DNA from: Ovis canadensis
Lineage: Eukaryota > Chordata > Mammalia > Artiodactyla > Bovidae
DNA: 64,000 nucleotides
NCBI RefSeq assembly: GCF_042477335.2
Contig: NC_091255.1
Coordinates: 35,752,501-35,816,500, forward strand
Reading direction: 5' to 3'
Shown: one piece after another, positions 1 through 10,103 of the stretch
Numbering within the stretch: position 1 is the stretch's first letter
Layout of the letters: each line of letters begins with the position of its first letter
Notes under the pieces: generated by a model
Database searches by the model: none
What the model saw: only the letters and a program-made list of their open reading frames with translations
Told to the model about the DNA's origin: nothing
Program-made: the position numbers and the translations under genes

Positions 1-267
1 AAGCTAAAAAAATAAACCAAAAATATTCCACCTAGACAGCAAGACACCAACACAAGGCAAGGAAGGGCTTACTTACGGGTTTCTCATGAGGCCTGGGCTC
101 CCACTGTGGGTGGAGGCTACATTAGGCACAGAGGATCCAGCAGCGAACTGGCAGATAATAGTCTCTGCTCTTGAAATTGTTCATAATTTAACTTTCCATT
201 CATTCAGGCCAGAGTAGACTTCTGCTCATATTTCTACAGTAAAACATTTATGTAGAGTTATGTATAC

Positions 268-295
268 GTGTGTGTGTGTGTGTGTGTGTGTGTGT
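268..295. repeat. (GT)n microsatellite
   Basis: Uninterrupted GT dinucleotide run next to the SINE that follows. The 267 bases before it hold nothing I recognise. Confidence 0.9.
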
Positions 296-498
296 TAGTG
301 ACTTAGTTGTGCCCAAATCCTTTGTGACCCCATGGACAGTAGCCCACTAGGCTCCTCTGTCCATGGAATTATCCAGGCAAGAACACTGGAGTGGGTTGCC
401 ATTCCCTTCTCCAGGGGATCCTCCCAACCCAGGGATCGAACCGGCGTCTCCTGCATTGCAGGCAGATTCTTTATTGTCTGAGCCACCAGGGGAGCCCA
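293..498 (-). mobile_element. Bov-tA SINE
   Basis: tRNA-Glu-derived ruminant SINE read in reverse: the plus strand runs from the degraded GACTC...TTTGTGACCCCATGG block to the GAGCCACCAGGGGAGCCC end, which is the complement of the SINE head. Edges are approximate. Confidence 0.85.
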
Positions 499-548
499 AC
501 ATATTTATATATACACACATGCATATTTATAAATATTCATACATACGT

Positions 549-755
549 GCTTGTGTGTGCTCAGCCGCTTCAGTCATGTCTGACTCTCTGCGACCCTGCC
601 AGGCTCCTCTCTCCACGGGATTCTCTAGGCAAAAAGACTGGAGGGGGTTGTCGTGGCCTCCTCCAGGAGATCTTCCTGACCTAGGAATCAAACCCGCACC
701 GTCTCCTGCATTGCAGGCGGATTCTTTATCCACTGAGCCACCTGAGCTAACATAT
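549..755 (-). mobile_element. Bov-tA SINE, diverged
   Basis: Same family and orientation as the preceding copy, with more substitutions. It starts at the GTGTGCTCAG-type tail and ends at GAGCCACCTG. Confidence 0.8.
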
Positions 756-1183
756 AAACCTTTGTTTCTCTACATGTGAGGGTCAAATCTGTGTGCATAT
801 ATATAATTCCATAGACTTAAGTTAGATTTAAACTGAAGAAAGTTTTGAAAACACACATTTTAAAAACTGTGGTGCCAATTCCTTCCTTATTGTAATCATT
901 TGTTTAGACCAGATGACACATACACATGGGTATGGAAATATATGGCAAAATTCTCTCTCACCGCAGACCCCCAGATTCCCAGCTCTTCTGCTGCAGGGGG
1001 AACCCTGGTAGAATCTCATGTGTCTCCTTCTAGAAACATAGGCTGCGCTTATGTAAGTTACATGTATGTGTGTTTACGTGTGCGCTTACATATTTGCTCT
1101 TTTAATGATATATAATAGAGCTTGTTCCTTAAACAGCTGCATGTGTAAATTAGATTTTGTCCACGATATTTTGACCTCAAGCA
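756..1183. other. No recognisable feature
   Basis: AT-rich intergenic DNA. Only short open frames, with no coding character and no repeat family I can name. Confidence 0.5.
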
Positions 1184-1335
1184 ATTCAGTTCAGTTCAGT
1201 TGCTCAGTTGTGTCTGACTCTTTGTGACCCCATCGACTGCAGCACTCCAGGCTTCCCTGTCCATCACCAGCTACCAGAGTTTGTTCAAGCTCATGTCCAT
1301 CGAGTTTTTGCAAGGAATTATTCGACAACGAAGCA
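1184..1335 (-). mobile_element. Bov-A/ART2A-type SINE fragment
   Basis: Begins with a TTCAG repeat (complement of the ACTGA tail of Bov-A type SINEs), followed by the reversed Bov-A body including the TCATGTCCATCGAG segment. Truncated. Confidence 0.75.
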
Positions 1336-1351
1336 CACTGCTTGAAAGTAT

Positions 1352-1545
1352 GCTATGGGACTGCCTTGGTGGTCCAGTGGCTAATACTCTGCACTCCCAA
1401 TGAGGGGGCTGAGGTTTGATCCCTGGTCAGGGAACTAGATCCCACAGGCTGCAACTAAGAGTTTGCATGTTGCAACTAAAGATCCGGTTTGCCACAGTGA
1501 AGACTGAAGACCCCACATGTGGTGCGGGCAAATAAATACATAAGT
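1352..1545 (+). mobile_element. CHR-type SINE
   Basis: Starts GACTGCCTTGGTGGTCCAGTGG, close to the CHR SINE head, with the B-box-like TTTGATCCCTGGTCAGGGAA and an AAATAAATA tail. CHR SINEs are tRNA-Glu derived and shared by cetaceans, hippos and ruminants. Confidence 0.8.
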
Positions 1546-2225
1546 TCAAGAAAAGAATGCCATGATGTGATCCCAGCTCTCCCCTCTAGCAGGATTCCCC
1601 CCACCCACCTGGCTTCAGGCCTGATTTCTTTCAGCACGGTTTACCATTTGAGACTCCGAAAGCTGGATGGTTCATCTGAGGCCTTACCAAAGGCCTGAAG
1701 CCAGGGGAGATCAGAATCCAGGTTTCCCATTTCCCAGCCCACCTCCAGCCAGACGGTCAATGGCTGTTGGCAGACACCACAAGTGTATTTTTCTGTTTTT
1801 GACTGAGTGATTCGTGTGTTTACATTTGCCTTCCCCAAAAGGGTCTGAGGTGGCTGCCAGTGAAGTATCAGGACTTGTGTTTGCTTTTACCGTTTTCTCC
1901 TGCTTGGAGGGAGGCCAGATGGTCTGACCCATTGCAGCGAAGCTAGAACTGAGTCAAGCTGCAGCTCAGGGCCAAGGCTGAGGTAGGTGCCAAGGGCCAG
2001 GGGCCAAACTAGATTGATCATATTAGTTATCAGGTCAATCTCCATGTTGCCGACATAGCCAAGTCTGAGCCTCAGGCCACAGAGCTAGGCCAGATAGTGG
2101 TGTCCAGAGCACACACCACCCAGGAGCCTGGCCCCCTCCTGACATTCAGTGCCATCTGGGCTGAGTCTTACTCTGAGGCAGCTATGAAATGGACGGAGAG
2201 CTGAGGATAAAAGTAAAAACCTTGT
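1546..2225. other. No recognisable gene or repeat
   Basis: Unique-looking intergenic sequence between two CHR SINEs. Open frames here are short, lack splice context and resemble no family I know. Confidence 0.5.
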
Positions 2226-2805
2226 GGGGACTTCCCTGGTGGTCCAGTGGTTAAGAATCAGCCTCGCAATGCAGGTGATGCAGCTTTGATCCATGTTTAG
2301 GGAACTAATTTCCCACGTGCCTTGGCGCAACATGCTGCCTGCATGCTCCAGTACCTGAGCACCACAGCAAAAGGTCTGGCATGAGGCAAGGAAGATCTCG
2401 TGTGCCCCAATTAAGAACTGATGCAGAGACACAGATGTGTAGAGTGGACTTTTGGACTCTGTGGGAGAGGGAGAGGGTGGGATGATTTGGGAGAATGGCA
2501 TTGAAACATTATACTATCATGTAAGAAACGAATCGCCAGTCTATGTTCGATGCAGGATACAGGATGCTTGGGGCTTGTGCACGGGGATGGTCCAGAGAGA
2601 TGATATGGGGTGGGAGGTGGGAGGGTTGTTCAGGATTGGGAACTCATGTACACCCGTGGTGGATTCATGTCAATGTATGGCAAAACCAATACAGTATTGT
2701 AAAGTAAAATAAAATAAAAGTAAAAATTAAAATAAATAAATAAATAAAAGCAAAAAAAAAAAGACTTGATGCAGCCAAATTAAAAAAAATTTAAAACAAC
2801 AATAA
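2226..2805 (+). mobile_element. CHR-type SINE split by an L1
   Basis: The head GGGGACTTCCCTGGTGGTCC starts at 2226 and the body runs to 2426. It resumes at 2761 with GCAGCCAAATT and an A-rich tail. The interruption is an L1 3' end with matching target-site duplications, so the CHR copy is the older of the two. Confidence 0.8.
2427..2760 (+). mobile_element. Ruminant L1 3' end, 5'-truncated
   Basis: Matches the ruminant L1 3' UTR I know by its GACTTTTGGACTCTGTGGG start, the GATGCTTGGGGC and GGATTCATGTCAATGTATGG blocks, and a degenerate A-rich tail. It is flanked by near-identical 14-bp copies AAGAACTGATGCAG / AAGACTTGATGCAG (2413-2426 and 2761-2774), the target-site duplication. Confidence 0.85.
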
Positions 2806-3326
2806 CCATGACCTTATGATGGAAACTCTGAAATAGAGAAGGTACGAAGTCAAAGACACAGATAACAGTCAGGCTAAGCACTGCTCACCTAACCTTGGAA
2901 TGCTGATCCTTCTTCTCTACTCATCAAATCCTATCCAGTCTTCAGGGCCTGTACTTCTTTCCCCTCCTCTGGGAACTGATGGGACACATAGGGCAAGGGG
3001 TCACTTTGGAGTCCCAGGTTTGAATTCTGGTACCTTCAGTTCCTGGCAAAATCACTCATTCATTCAACGAGTATCTATGGAGCATCTACTATGTGTGAGG
3101 CATTAGCTGGGTTAGGGAAACAAAGATAGATTGATCACGGCCCCTGTACCCATGAAGCTGACAATAGGGAGTCAGAGGAGTCAACAGATGACAATGTGGA
3201 GAGATAGTGATGTGTAAGATAAACACAGGCAGCTGGAATGCAGAGCGAAGTGCATCGTCAAAGGATGCACTGGGACCCAAAAGGTCCAGGCAGAATTCTT
3301 TGGAGAATTCCCTGGGACCAACCAAG
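2806..3326. other. Mostly unassigned; old mammalian repeat at about 3047-3140
   Basis: The CATTCATTCAACGAGTATCTATGGAGCATCTACTATGTG stretch (given here only by its character: repeated CATTCA, then ATCTACTATGTGTGAGGC) resembles old mammalian-wide repeats of MIR/L2 age. No gene seen. Confidence 0.45.
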
Positions 3327-3525
3327 GAAAGTGAAAGTGAAAGTCCCTCAGTCGTGTCCGACTTTTTGCGACCCCGTGGACTATACAGTCCATGGAATTC
3401 TCTGGGCTAGAATACTGGCGTGGGTAGCCTTTCCCTTCTCCAGGGCATCTTACCAACCCAGGGATCGAACCCAGGTCTCCCGCATTGCAGGCAGATTCTT
3501 TACCAGCTGAGCCACAAGTGAAGCC
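3327..3525 (-). mobile_element. Bov-tA SINE
   Basis: Reversed Bov-tA body preceded by GAAAGTGAAAGTGAAAGTC, a common extension of this family, and ending GAGCCACAAGTGAAGCCCC. Confidence 0.85.
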
Positions 3526-3682
3526 CCTTAACCTAGGAAAAGTAGCCATTTATTTAACAAATACATGGAGTGAGTTACTATGTGCCTGGCAAGAAGTAAG
3601 GCACTAGAGATACAATGGTCCACAGAACAAAGAACTTCACACTCCAGTGAGGGGATGCCCAATGCATATGAATTTTGCCTGG

Positions 3683-4080
3683 ACTTCCCTGCTGGTCCAG
3701 TGGTTAAGACTCCTCGCTTCCAACTCAGGGGACCTGGGTTTGATCCCTGGTTGCTGCTACTGCTGCTAAGTCACTTCAGTCGTGTCCAACTCTGTGTGAC
3801 CCCATAGACGGCAGCCCACCAGGCTCCCCCGTCCCTGGGATTCTCCAGGCAAGAACACTGGAGTGGGTTGCCATTTCCTTCTCCAATGCATGAAAGTGAA
3901 AAGTGAAAGTGAAGTCTCTCAGTGGTGTCCGACTCTTCGCGACCCCATGGACTGCAGCCTACCAGGCTCCTCCGTCCATGGGATTTTCCAGGCAAGAGTA
4001 CTGGAGGTGGGTGCCATCGCCTTTTCCGTGATCCCTGGTTGGGGAACTAATGTTCCCACATGTCACATGGGCCCACCAAT
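3683..4080 (+). mobile_element. CHR-type SINE split by a Bov-tA dimer
   Basis: Head GGACTTCCCTGCTGGTCCAG to 3753, resumed at about 4029 with the duplicated B-box region and GGGGAACTAA. The insertion lies within the B-box. Confidence 0.8.
3754..4028 (-). mobile_element. Dimeric Bov-tA SINE
   Basis: Two Bov-tA-related monomers in reverse, linked by a GAAAGTGAAAAGTGAAAGTG segment, with the complement of an AGC tail (CTGCTACTGCTGCT) at the plus-strand left edge. Perfect 13-bp target-site duplication TGATCCCTGGTTG at 3741-3753 and 4029-4041. Confidence 0.9.
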
Positions 4081-4855
4081 GAATAAATCAGTTGGGTCAA
4101 GTGCAATGATAGAAACACAGCATTGTGATCAAGAATAATGCTGGGGATGTGAAGGGGATACAACTGTTGGAGGAAGGATGAGGAAGAAACTTGTGCTGTT
4201 AGATCACAATGAAAAGCGTCATAGGAATTTATTATATGGTATGTATCCTATCTATGTCTGATAAAGGGTCTAGAAACAGTGGTATTTCCCAAACTGCTGA
4301 CTTTACTTTGTGCTTAGGTGTTGGTTTCTCATAGACCTCTCTGTGATAGGAAACAGAGTTCTTTGAAGAACTCCCAGGGCTGGTAGAGAGGAAGTACAAA
4401 GGGTACCTGGAAGAGAGAGGTGCAGGGGTCGGGGAGAAGAAAGAGAAAGGAGAGAAGAAGGCCAAGAGGAAGACAATAAGGACAACAAGAAGGAAAGGCT
4501 CAAAAACTAAAGAGGGTGCAGGGATTAAATGGAAAAATCTCCCACTGGATGAATCTGGACAATATAAATATTGAAATGGAGGATGACTTAATAGGTTATA
4601 ATACATGAAACAATCCATAACTAATGGACACATGATTATCCTAAAACTAAAGACAAATAAGTTGGGGAGGAGAGAAATTATAGTATACCGTAGTTTATAA
4701 ATACAGAGGGACGATTATGAAGTCCACGTCTTTAAACCAACCTAGTAATAATTGATTCAGGCAAGAATCATTAAAAGTTGTTAAAATCTTCAGACAAAAG
4801 TTTGTTGGAGGACAGGATATTTATAGGGTCTCAAATGTCTTTCCATAGACTTTTT
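4081..4855. other. No recognisable feature
   Basis: A purine-rich stretch (about 4380-4510) followed by AT-rich sequence. The reversed purine tract gives a leucine/serine-rich open frame with no gene-like feature. Confidence 0.5.
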
Positions 4856-4967
4856 TTCTTCCATGTGGCCTGTGGGATCTTAGTTCCCCCAGCAGGGATC
4901 AAGCCTGTGACCCCTGCAGTGGAAGCACAGAGTCCTAACCATTAGACCACCAGGGAATTTCCTCTAC
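4856..4967 (-). mobile_element. CHR-type SINE, short
   Basis: Reverse complement of a CHR head: ends CTAACCATTAGACCACCAGG then GAATTTCC, with GGGATCTTAGTTCCCC upstream. Diverged flanking repeats (CCATAGACT / CTACAGACT) may be its target-site duplication. Confidence 0.75.
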
Positions 4968-5421
4968 AGACTATTCATTCATTTCAAAAGTGATAAATGT
5001 AACTTTAGAGTGGAGAAGCCTGGCACACATGACCTTAACCAAGGGATCAAAGTTAACATCACCATTAATGGGATGAATCATGACCTGTGCCCCCTGGTAT
5101 GAGGCACCAAGAAGGACACTACAGCATTTCTAGGTCTTCACTGCCAAAAATGTGCAATCTGGTTTATTCATTAAAATAAAGAAAAAAAAAGGGATGTTCT
5201 GTGATATTTTGATTTATCATAAGAAATATATATTTCGCCTTTGTCTCCATTTCTCGCCCAGAGCACCTAAAGCCCTTGGAATTTCCCAAACTATAAGAGC
5301 AATGGGAATATCTTTTCTTTTAGCATTTGGTCTTTTGTCCTTGGTTTCTGAAACAATGCCAGGGCCATAAAGGGGAAAAGAATGTGTCATAACAAACCTC
5401 TTTCTACCACACCTGAGTTTA
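4968..5421 (+). repeat. Old L1M-like remnant, low confidence
   Basis: The section around 4985-5150 (GTAACTTTAGAGTGGAGAA, CTTAACCAAGGGATCAA, AACATCACCATTAATGGG) resembles 3' sequence of old mammalian L1 repeats. I cannot name the subfamily. Confidence 0.4.
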
Positions 5422-6050
5422 TGTTAATGCAGTGACTTTTGGAAAGCCTCTGGGGATGGGGGCGGGTTACCAGGGATACCAATCATGTGATTAGAGGGTT
5501 GGACGTTCAATCCCAAACTTCCAGGGAAAGGCTAGAGATGGAGTTCAAGCACCAATGGCTGATGATTTGATCAATCATGTCCATGTAAAAAAGTCTCCAT
5601 AAAACTGCAAAAGGACCAGATTTATAGAGCTTCTGGGTTCAACGGATATGTGGAGGGGCTGGGGGGGTGCATGCCCCTTCCTACACACCTTGCTCTGTAC
5701 ATCTCTTCCATCAGCTGTTCCTGAGTTGTATCCTGTCATAATAAACTGATAATCTAGTAAGTAAATGGTTCTCTTGAGCTCTGTGAACCTATTTAGCAAA
5801 TTAATCAGTGACTAATTAACCACTGCTTCATAGCTGGTTGGTCAGAAGCATGGTATCAACCTAGACTTTCCCTTAGTGTCTCAAGCATATGGGGAGGGGT
5901 TAGTCTTACAGGACTGAGCCCTTAAATGCGGGATCTATGTTAACTCTAGGTAGATGGTGCCGGAATTGGAGTTAATTGTAGGACACTCAGGTGGTGTCAC
6001 GGAAATGCCTGATGTGCGGGAAAAGCATACATCTGGTGTCAGAAGTGAAG
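5422..6050 (+). mobile_element. Fossil LTR of ERVL type with start of its leader
   Basis: About 610 bp of LTR-like sequence opening TGTTAATGCAG, with an AATAAACTGATAATCTAG polyadenylation block near 5740 and ending about 6030. It is followed directly by TGGTGTCAGAAGTG, which fits a tRNA-Leu primer-binding site as in ERVL elements. Roughly 200 bp of leader follow. No matching 3' LTR or gene-length frame is seen; an old, broken remnant. The exact LTR family is not assigned. Confidence 0.6.
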
Positions 6051-6330
6051 TGGAGTAGTAGGAGTATTGACAGTAGAGGAGACTCACAACAGGAAGTGAG
6101 TTTTTCCTTTACACCATCTGTAAAACAAGCAACCTGGACACAAAAACAACAATGTCGTGAAAGGCAAAACAAGGCCAAGAAACCAGTCTCAAAAAGGAGC
6201 TTTAAAAGGCGTGACACTGTGACCTATGATCCTGGATAAGAAGAAACAATTGCTATAACACACATTATTGGAACAATCAGGGAAACTTGAATGTAGATTT
6301 TATACTAGATAATCATATTGTGTTGTGTGT

Positions 6331-6566
6331 GTGTATGTCTGTGTGCTCATTCACTCAGTCGTGTCTGTTTCTTTGTGACCCCATGGACGTAGCCTGGCAG
6401 GTTCCTCTGTCCAGGGATTTCCAGGCAAGAACACTGGAACAGGTTGCCATTTCCTACTCCAGGGGATCTTCCCGACCCAGGGATTGAACCCAAGTCTCTT
6501 GAGTCTCTGGCATCTCCTGGATGAGCAGGCAGATTCTTTACCACCATGCCATGTGGGAAGCCCCAG
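6331..6566 (-). mobile_element. Bov-tA SINE
   Basis: Reversed Bov-tA with CTCAGTCGTGTCTG at the left edge and GCCATGTGGGAAGCCCC at the right edge. It carries a short internal GAGTCTCTGGCATC expansion near the tRNA-derived part. Confidence 0.85.
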
Positions 6567-6635
6567 TGGTGTTGTCCAGATATTAAGTATCCAGATTTGA
6601 TAGTTACATTATAGTTAAGGAAGAGAAAATCTTTG

Positions 6636-6790
6636 GGAGTTCCCTAGCCATCCAGAGGTTAGGACTCGGTGCTTTCACTCCCATGGCCTGGAGTTCAACG
6701 CCTAGTCATCTAGGAATTAAGATCCTGCAAGCTGCATGGCACGGCCCCACAAATAAATAAATTAAAAAAAAAAAAAGAATGTGTTTAAAT
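6636..6790 (+). mobile_element. CHR-type SINE
   Basis: Head GGAGTTCCCTAGCCATCC, tail AAATAAATAAATT plus an A run. The target-site duplication AAAATCTTTG is present at 6626-6635 and 6791-6800. Confidence 0.85.
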
Positions 6791-6984
6791 AAAATCTTTG
6801 TTCTTAGGAGACCCAAGCTGAACTATGTAGGGTAAAAGCCTACGATACCTGCTACTTACTCTTACATGTATCGATAAGAATAAGAAGATGAGGTATATTA
6901 ATGTATATATATGAAGAGAAAGGTAACGTAAATGTGGGGAAAAGTTGACCATTGGTGAATACAGGGGGAAGGTCTAAGGATGGT

Positions 6985-7202
6985 TATTATACTATTGTTG
7001 TTTAGTCGCTAAGTCGTGCCTGACTCTTTTATACCCCGTGGACTATAGCCTGCCAGCCTCCTCTATCAGTGGGATTTTCCAGGCCAGAATATTGGAGTGA
7101 GTTGCTGTTTCCTTCCTCAGGGGCTCTTTCTGAGTGGGTCTGAACCCACGTCTCCTGCATTGGCAGGCAGATTCTTTACCACTGAGCTATGAGGGAAGCC
7201 CT
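6985..7202 (-). mobile_element. Bov-tA SINE
   Basis: Reversed copy beginning TTGTTTAGTCGCTAAGTCGT and ending GAGCTATGAGGGAAGCCC. Confidence 0.85.
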
Positions 7203-7272
7203 CCTTGTGCTATACTTGCAACATTTCTGTAAGTTTAAAATTGTCCAAAACAAAGTTTCAGAATAAAAAGCT

Positions 7273-7440
7273 GGACTTCTCTGGTGGTCCAGGGGTGAAG
7301 AATCCAACGCAGGGCACATGGGTTCAATCTCTGGTTGGAGAACTAAGATCCCGCACACTATATGCAACTAAGCCCTCGAGCTGCAACGAAGACTCAGGGC
7401 AACCAAACATAAATACTAAAAATAAACCAAAAGCTAAAAC
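7273..7440 (+). mobile_element. CHR-type SINE
   Basis: GGACTTCTCTGGTGGTCCAG head, GGTTCAATCTCTGGTTGG B-box region and an AAATACTAAAAATAAA tail. Confidence 0.8.
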
Positions 7441-7724
7441 CAGTTCCAATTTAAAATACTTTGGAGTGAATTCAGTGATCAAGTGTGAAATTTCTGTATC
7501 AGCTCAACTTATGATACCAAGTTTGGTAAAAGAAATGAATGAACCAACTTAAAGATAGTGCATTTATCTTCCTTAAAATGACTAATGAAGGAAATGAGAA
7601 GCCAAAGAGGTAGAGGCCAAGGAAAGAGGCTTTCAAAATGAGAGTGAAAAACAAAGATGTTACAAAGAAGTGAGATGTGGGCTAAGGTGTACCTGCTGAG
7701 GTGAGTAAAAGGGAGTGGTCTTCC

Positions 7725-8335
7725 ACTAATCCCATGACTGGGGGTATACCCTGAGGAAACCATAATTGACAAGGACAAATGTACCCCAGTGTTCACTGCA
7801 ACACTATTTACAATAGCTAGGACATGGAAGCAACCTAGGTGTCCATCCACAGATGTATAGATAAAGAAGGTGTGGTACATAAATACAATGGAATACTACT
7901 CAGCCATAGAAAGGAAGTCAATTCTAATGAGGTGGATGAACCTAGAGGCTATTATGTAAAGTGAAGTAAGTCACAAAGAGAAAAACAACTACTGCATATT
8001 AATGCATATATGTGGAATCTAGGAAGATGCTACTGATGAACTAGTTGCAGGCCAGTAATGGAGAGGAAGATATAGAAACAGACTTGTGCACAAAGTAAGG
8101 GAAGGAGAAAGTGGGATGAATTGAGAAAGTAGCATAGAAATATACATATGTGACCATATGTAAAATAGGCAACCAATGGGAATTTGCTCTATGACACAGG
8201 AGGCTCGAATCCGGGTGCTCTCTGACAACCCAGAGGGGTGGGACATGTGTATACCTATGGCTGATTCATGTTGATGTATGGCATAAACCAACATAACAAA
8301 GCAATTATCCTCCAATTAAAAATAAATAATTTTTT
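7725..8335 (+). mobile_element. L1 3' end (ruminant/artiodactyl)
   Basis: Contains the L1 ORF2-end/3' UTR phrases AACACTATTTACAATAGC, TGGAAGCAACCTAGGTGTCC and GGAATACTACTCAGCCATAG. The 3' end then has ATTCATGTTGATGTATGGC and AATTATCCTCCAATTAAAAA before an A/T-rich tail. 5'-truncated; no intact frame. Confidence 0.85.
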
Positions 8336-8643
8336 TTTAAAAAGGAGGAGTGGTCTTTGGTGGAACATTGGTTCAGCTGGCTGGTGGGTGGGGGGAGGCA
8401 TAGGAGGGAGGGCCAGGAGTCATCAGCAAAGGGATGGTTTTGAATGTCTGGGGAAGGCTGAGGATGGGGAATAGGAGTGGAGGATTTTAGTTGTTTTCTT
8501 AATTGATTAGGTTTTGAGCATACAAATTTTGACCAGAAGTGTGTGGGGTGGTGGCTTGGGAGGGTGGTTATGAATAGCTAGTCCTCTCTTAGGCTTGGTA
8601 TCAATTCATTCCTGTTGCCTGGGATTGTTCCAGGTATAGCATC

Positions 8644-8710
8644 AAAAGTTCCCCCTCAAAAAAAAAAAAAAAAAAAAATAAAAAAAAAAAAAAAAAAAAA
8701 GTTCCCCCTC
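8644..8710 (+). repeat. Poly(A)-only insertion flanked by target-site duplication
   Basis: A tract of about 39 A with one T (8658-8696) sits between two exact copies of AAAAGTTCCCCCTC (8644-8657 and 8697-8710). No element body lies between the duplications, as expected for an extremely 5'-truncated L1-machinery insertion. Confidence 0.8.
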
Positions 8711-8844
8711 CTAGGAACCTTCTCAGTCAGGATCGTTATTCTCCATTCCCAGGCTGCTCCCACCAATAAATATTCACTGGTCACTGCCAGCCTGGGAGGT
8801 TAGATTGTATTTATTCATTCAACAAGCTTTTGCTGGTGCTGAAA

Positions 8845-8890
8845 ATACGGTGGCCAGCAAAGCAGACATACGGTGGCCAGCAAAGCAGAC
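8845..8890. repeat. Two-copy 23-bp tandem duplication
   Basis: The unit beginning ATACGGTGGCCAGCAAAG occurs twice in exact tandem (8845-8867 and 8868-8890). Non-coding. Confidence 0.95.
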
Positions 8891-8954
8891 AGCCTCCAGC
8901 CTTACAGACCATGTGAAATTCCTTCTTTGCACTGAAGTGGTATTAATAAAACTG

Positions 8955-8955
8955 C

Positions 8956-8992
<37 letters not shown>

Positions 8993-9252
8993 AAGTCACT
9001 TCAGTCGTGTCCGACTCTGTGCGACCCCATAGACGGCAGCCCACCAGGCTCCCCCATCCCTGGGATTCTCCAGGCAAGAACACTGGAGTGGGTTGCCGTT
9101 TCCTTCTCCAATGCATGAAAGTGAAAATTGAAAGTGAAGTCACTGAGTCGTGTCCAACTCTCAGCCACCCCATGGACTGCAGCACACCAGGCTCCTCTGT
9201 CCATGGGATTTTCCAGGCAAGAGTACTGGACTGGGGTGCCATTGCCTTCTCC
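8955..9252 (-). mobile_element. Dimeric Bov-tA SINE, young
   Basis: Two Bov-tA-type monomers in reverse joined by GAAAGTGAAAATTGAAAGTG. The left edge is a (CTG)n run, the complement of the AGC tail. The flanks carry a perfect 14-bp target-site duplication TATTAATAAAACTG (8941-8954 and 9253-9266), so the insertion is comparatively recent. Confidence 0.95.
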
Positions 9253-9266
9253 TATTAATAAAACTG

Positions 9267-10012
9267 GGCCTCTTTTAAAAAAAAAGAAAATCTCATTTCC
9301 CCTCATCATAATGGTAGAAAATTTGAGAAGAAAAGCGTAAAAAGGCAGAGGAAAAAAAAATCACACTGGCAGATTTCCTCTCAGTATTTTTCCTACACAT
9401 TTCCCAAGTCACTTCCGATCAGTGTCCAAAAAAATGCAAGTTAATTTTAATTTTGGCCGCAAACCAAGAACAAAAAGGTTAAGTGCATTGAGTTAATTTT
9501 TCAAGCTCAAGTTAAAGGCTCTGAGGGTGATCTGCTGTCTCCAAGGGTCCAAACCTGTTTTGTTCCACTAGCGGGTGTGATCACAGACCTGGCCCAGGTG
9601 GGAAATGACTTTCTCTCCTCAGCAAGGCTTCCAGATTTGCAACTTTTCTCTTTTTCCAAATTAAAATGCTGCGTTCACTTGATAAGGAATCAAGCAGAAC
9701 AGAGGCCATTACCATGGGAAACAACAGTGCGTCACCCCTGCCCGTCCTGTTCCAGCCCACCCCACTCCCTCGACCTAGAGGCAACCCTTTTTAACAGTTT
9801 CTATTTTTGTTTCTTCTGGAAGTTATTTCCAAAAATCCTAGCTCAAATGCCCATACTTTATTTCTTTATATTCTGATTTCAGTGACTGTTGATGTTCTAA
9901 TATAAAACATGAGGCATTTAGTTGATTTATATTCCTTTTTCCTCTCTTCTTCCCAATGATGACTATCTATATTATTATTTTGTTTTTATTATTATTATTA
10001 TTATTTTTTTTG
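9267..10012. other. No recognisable feature; short ATT repeat
   Basis: AT-rich intergenic sequence with a (TTA)n stretch near 9974-10003. No coding or named-repeat signal. Confidence 0.5.
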
Positions 10013-10103
10013 GCCAGGCCTCACGGCTTGTGGGGTCTTAATTCCCTGACCAGGGATTGAACCCCTGGCCCTTGCTAAAAAAACACAGGGTCCTAACCAC
10101 TGG

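Larger units (their letters stand above)
6230..7275 (+). repeat. Ancient L1M-like 3' remnant cut by three SINEs
   Basis: Pieces at about 6230-6330, 6567-6635, 6791-6984 and 7203-7275 line up in order with one old mammalian repeat 3' end I recognise by phrases such as GATCCTGGATAAGAAGAAAC, TTGTTCTTAGGAGA, and the terminal TTCAGAATAAAAAGCTGG. Removing the SINEs restores a continuous order. Confidence 0.6.

Noticed and set aside
293-9309. Repeated similar open frames with phrases like SRQEYWSGLPFPSPGDLPDPG in many places
   Set aside because: These are translations of Bov-tA SINE copies, not a protein family.
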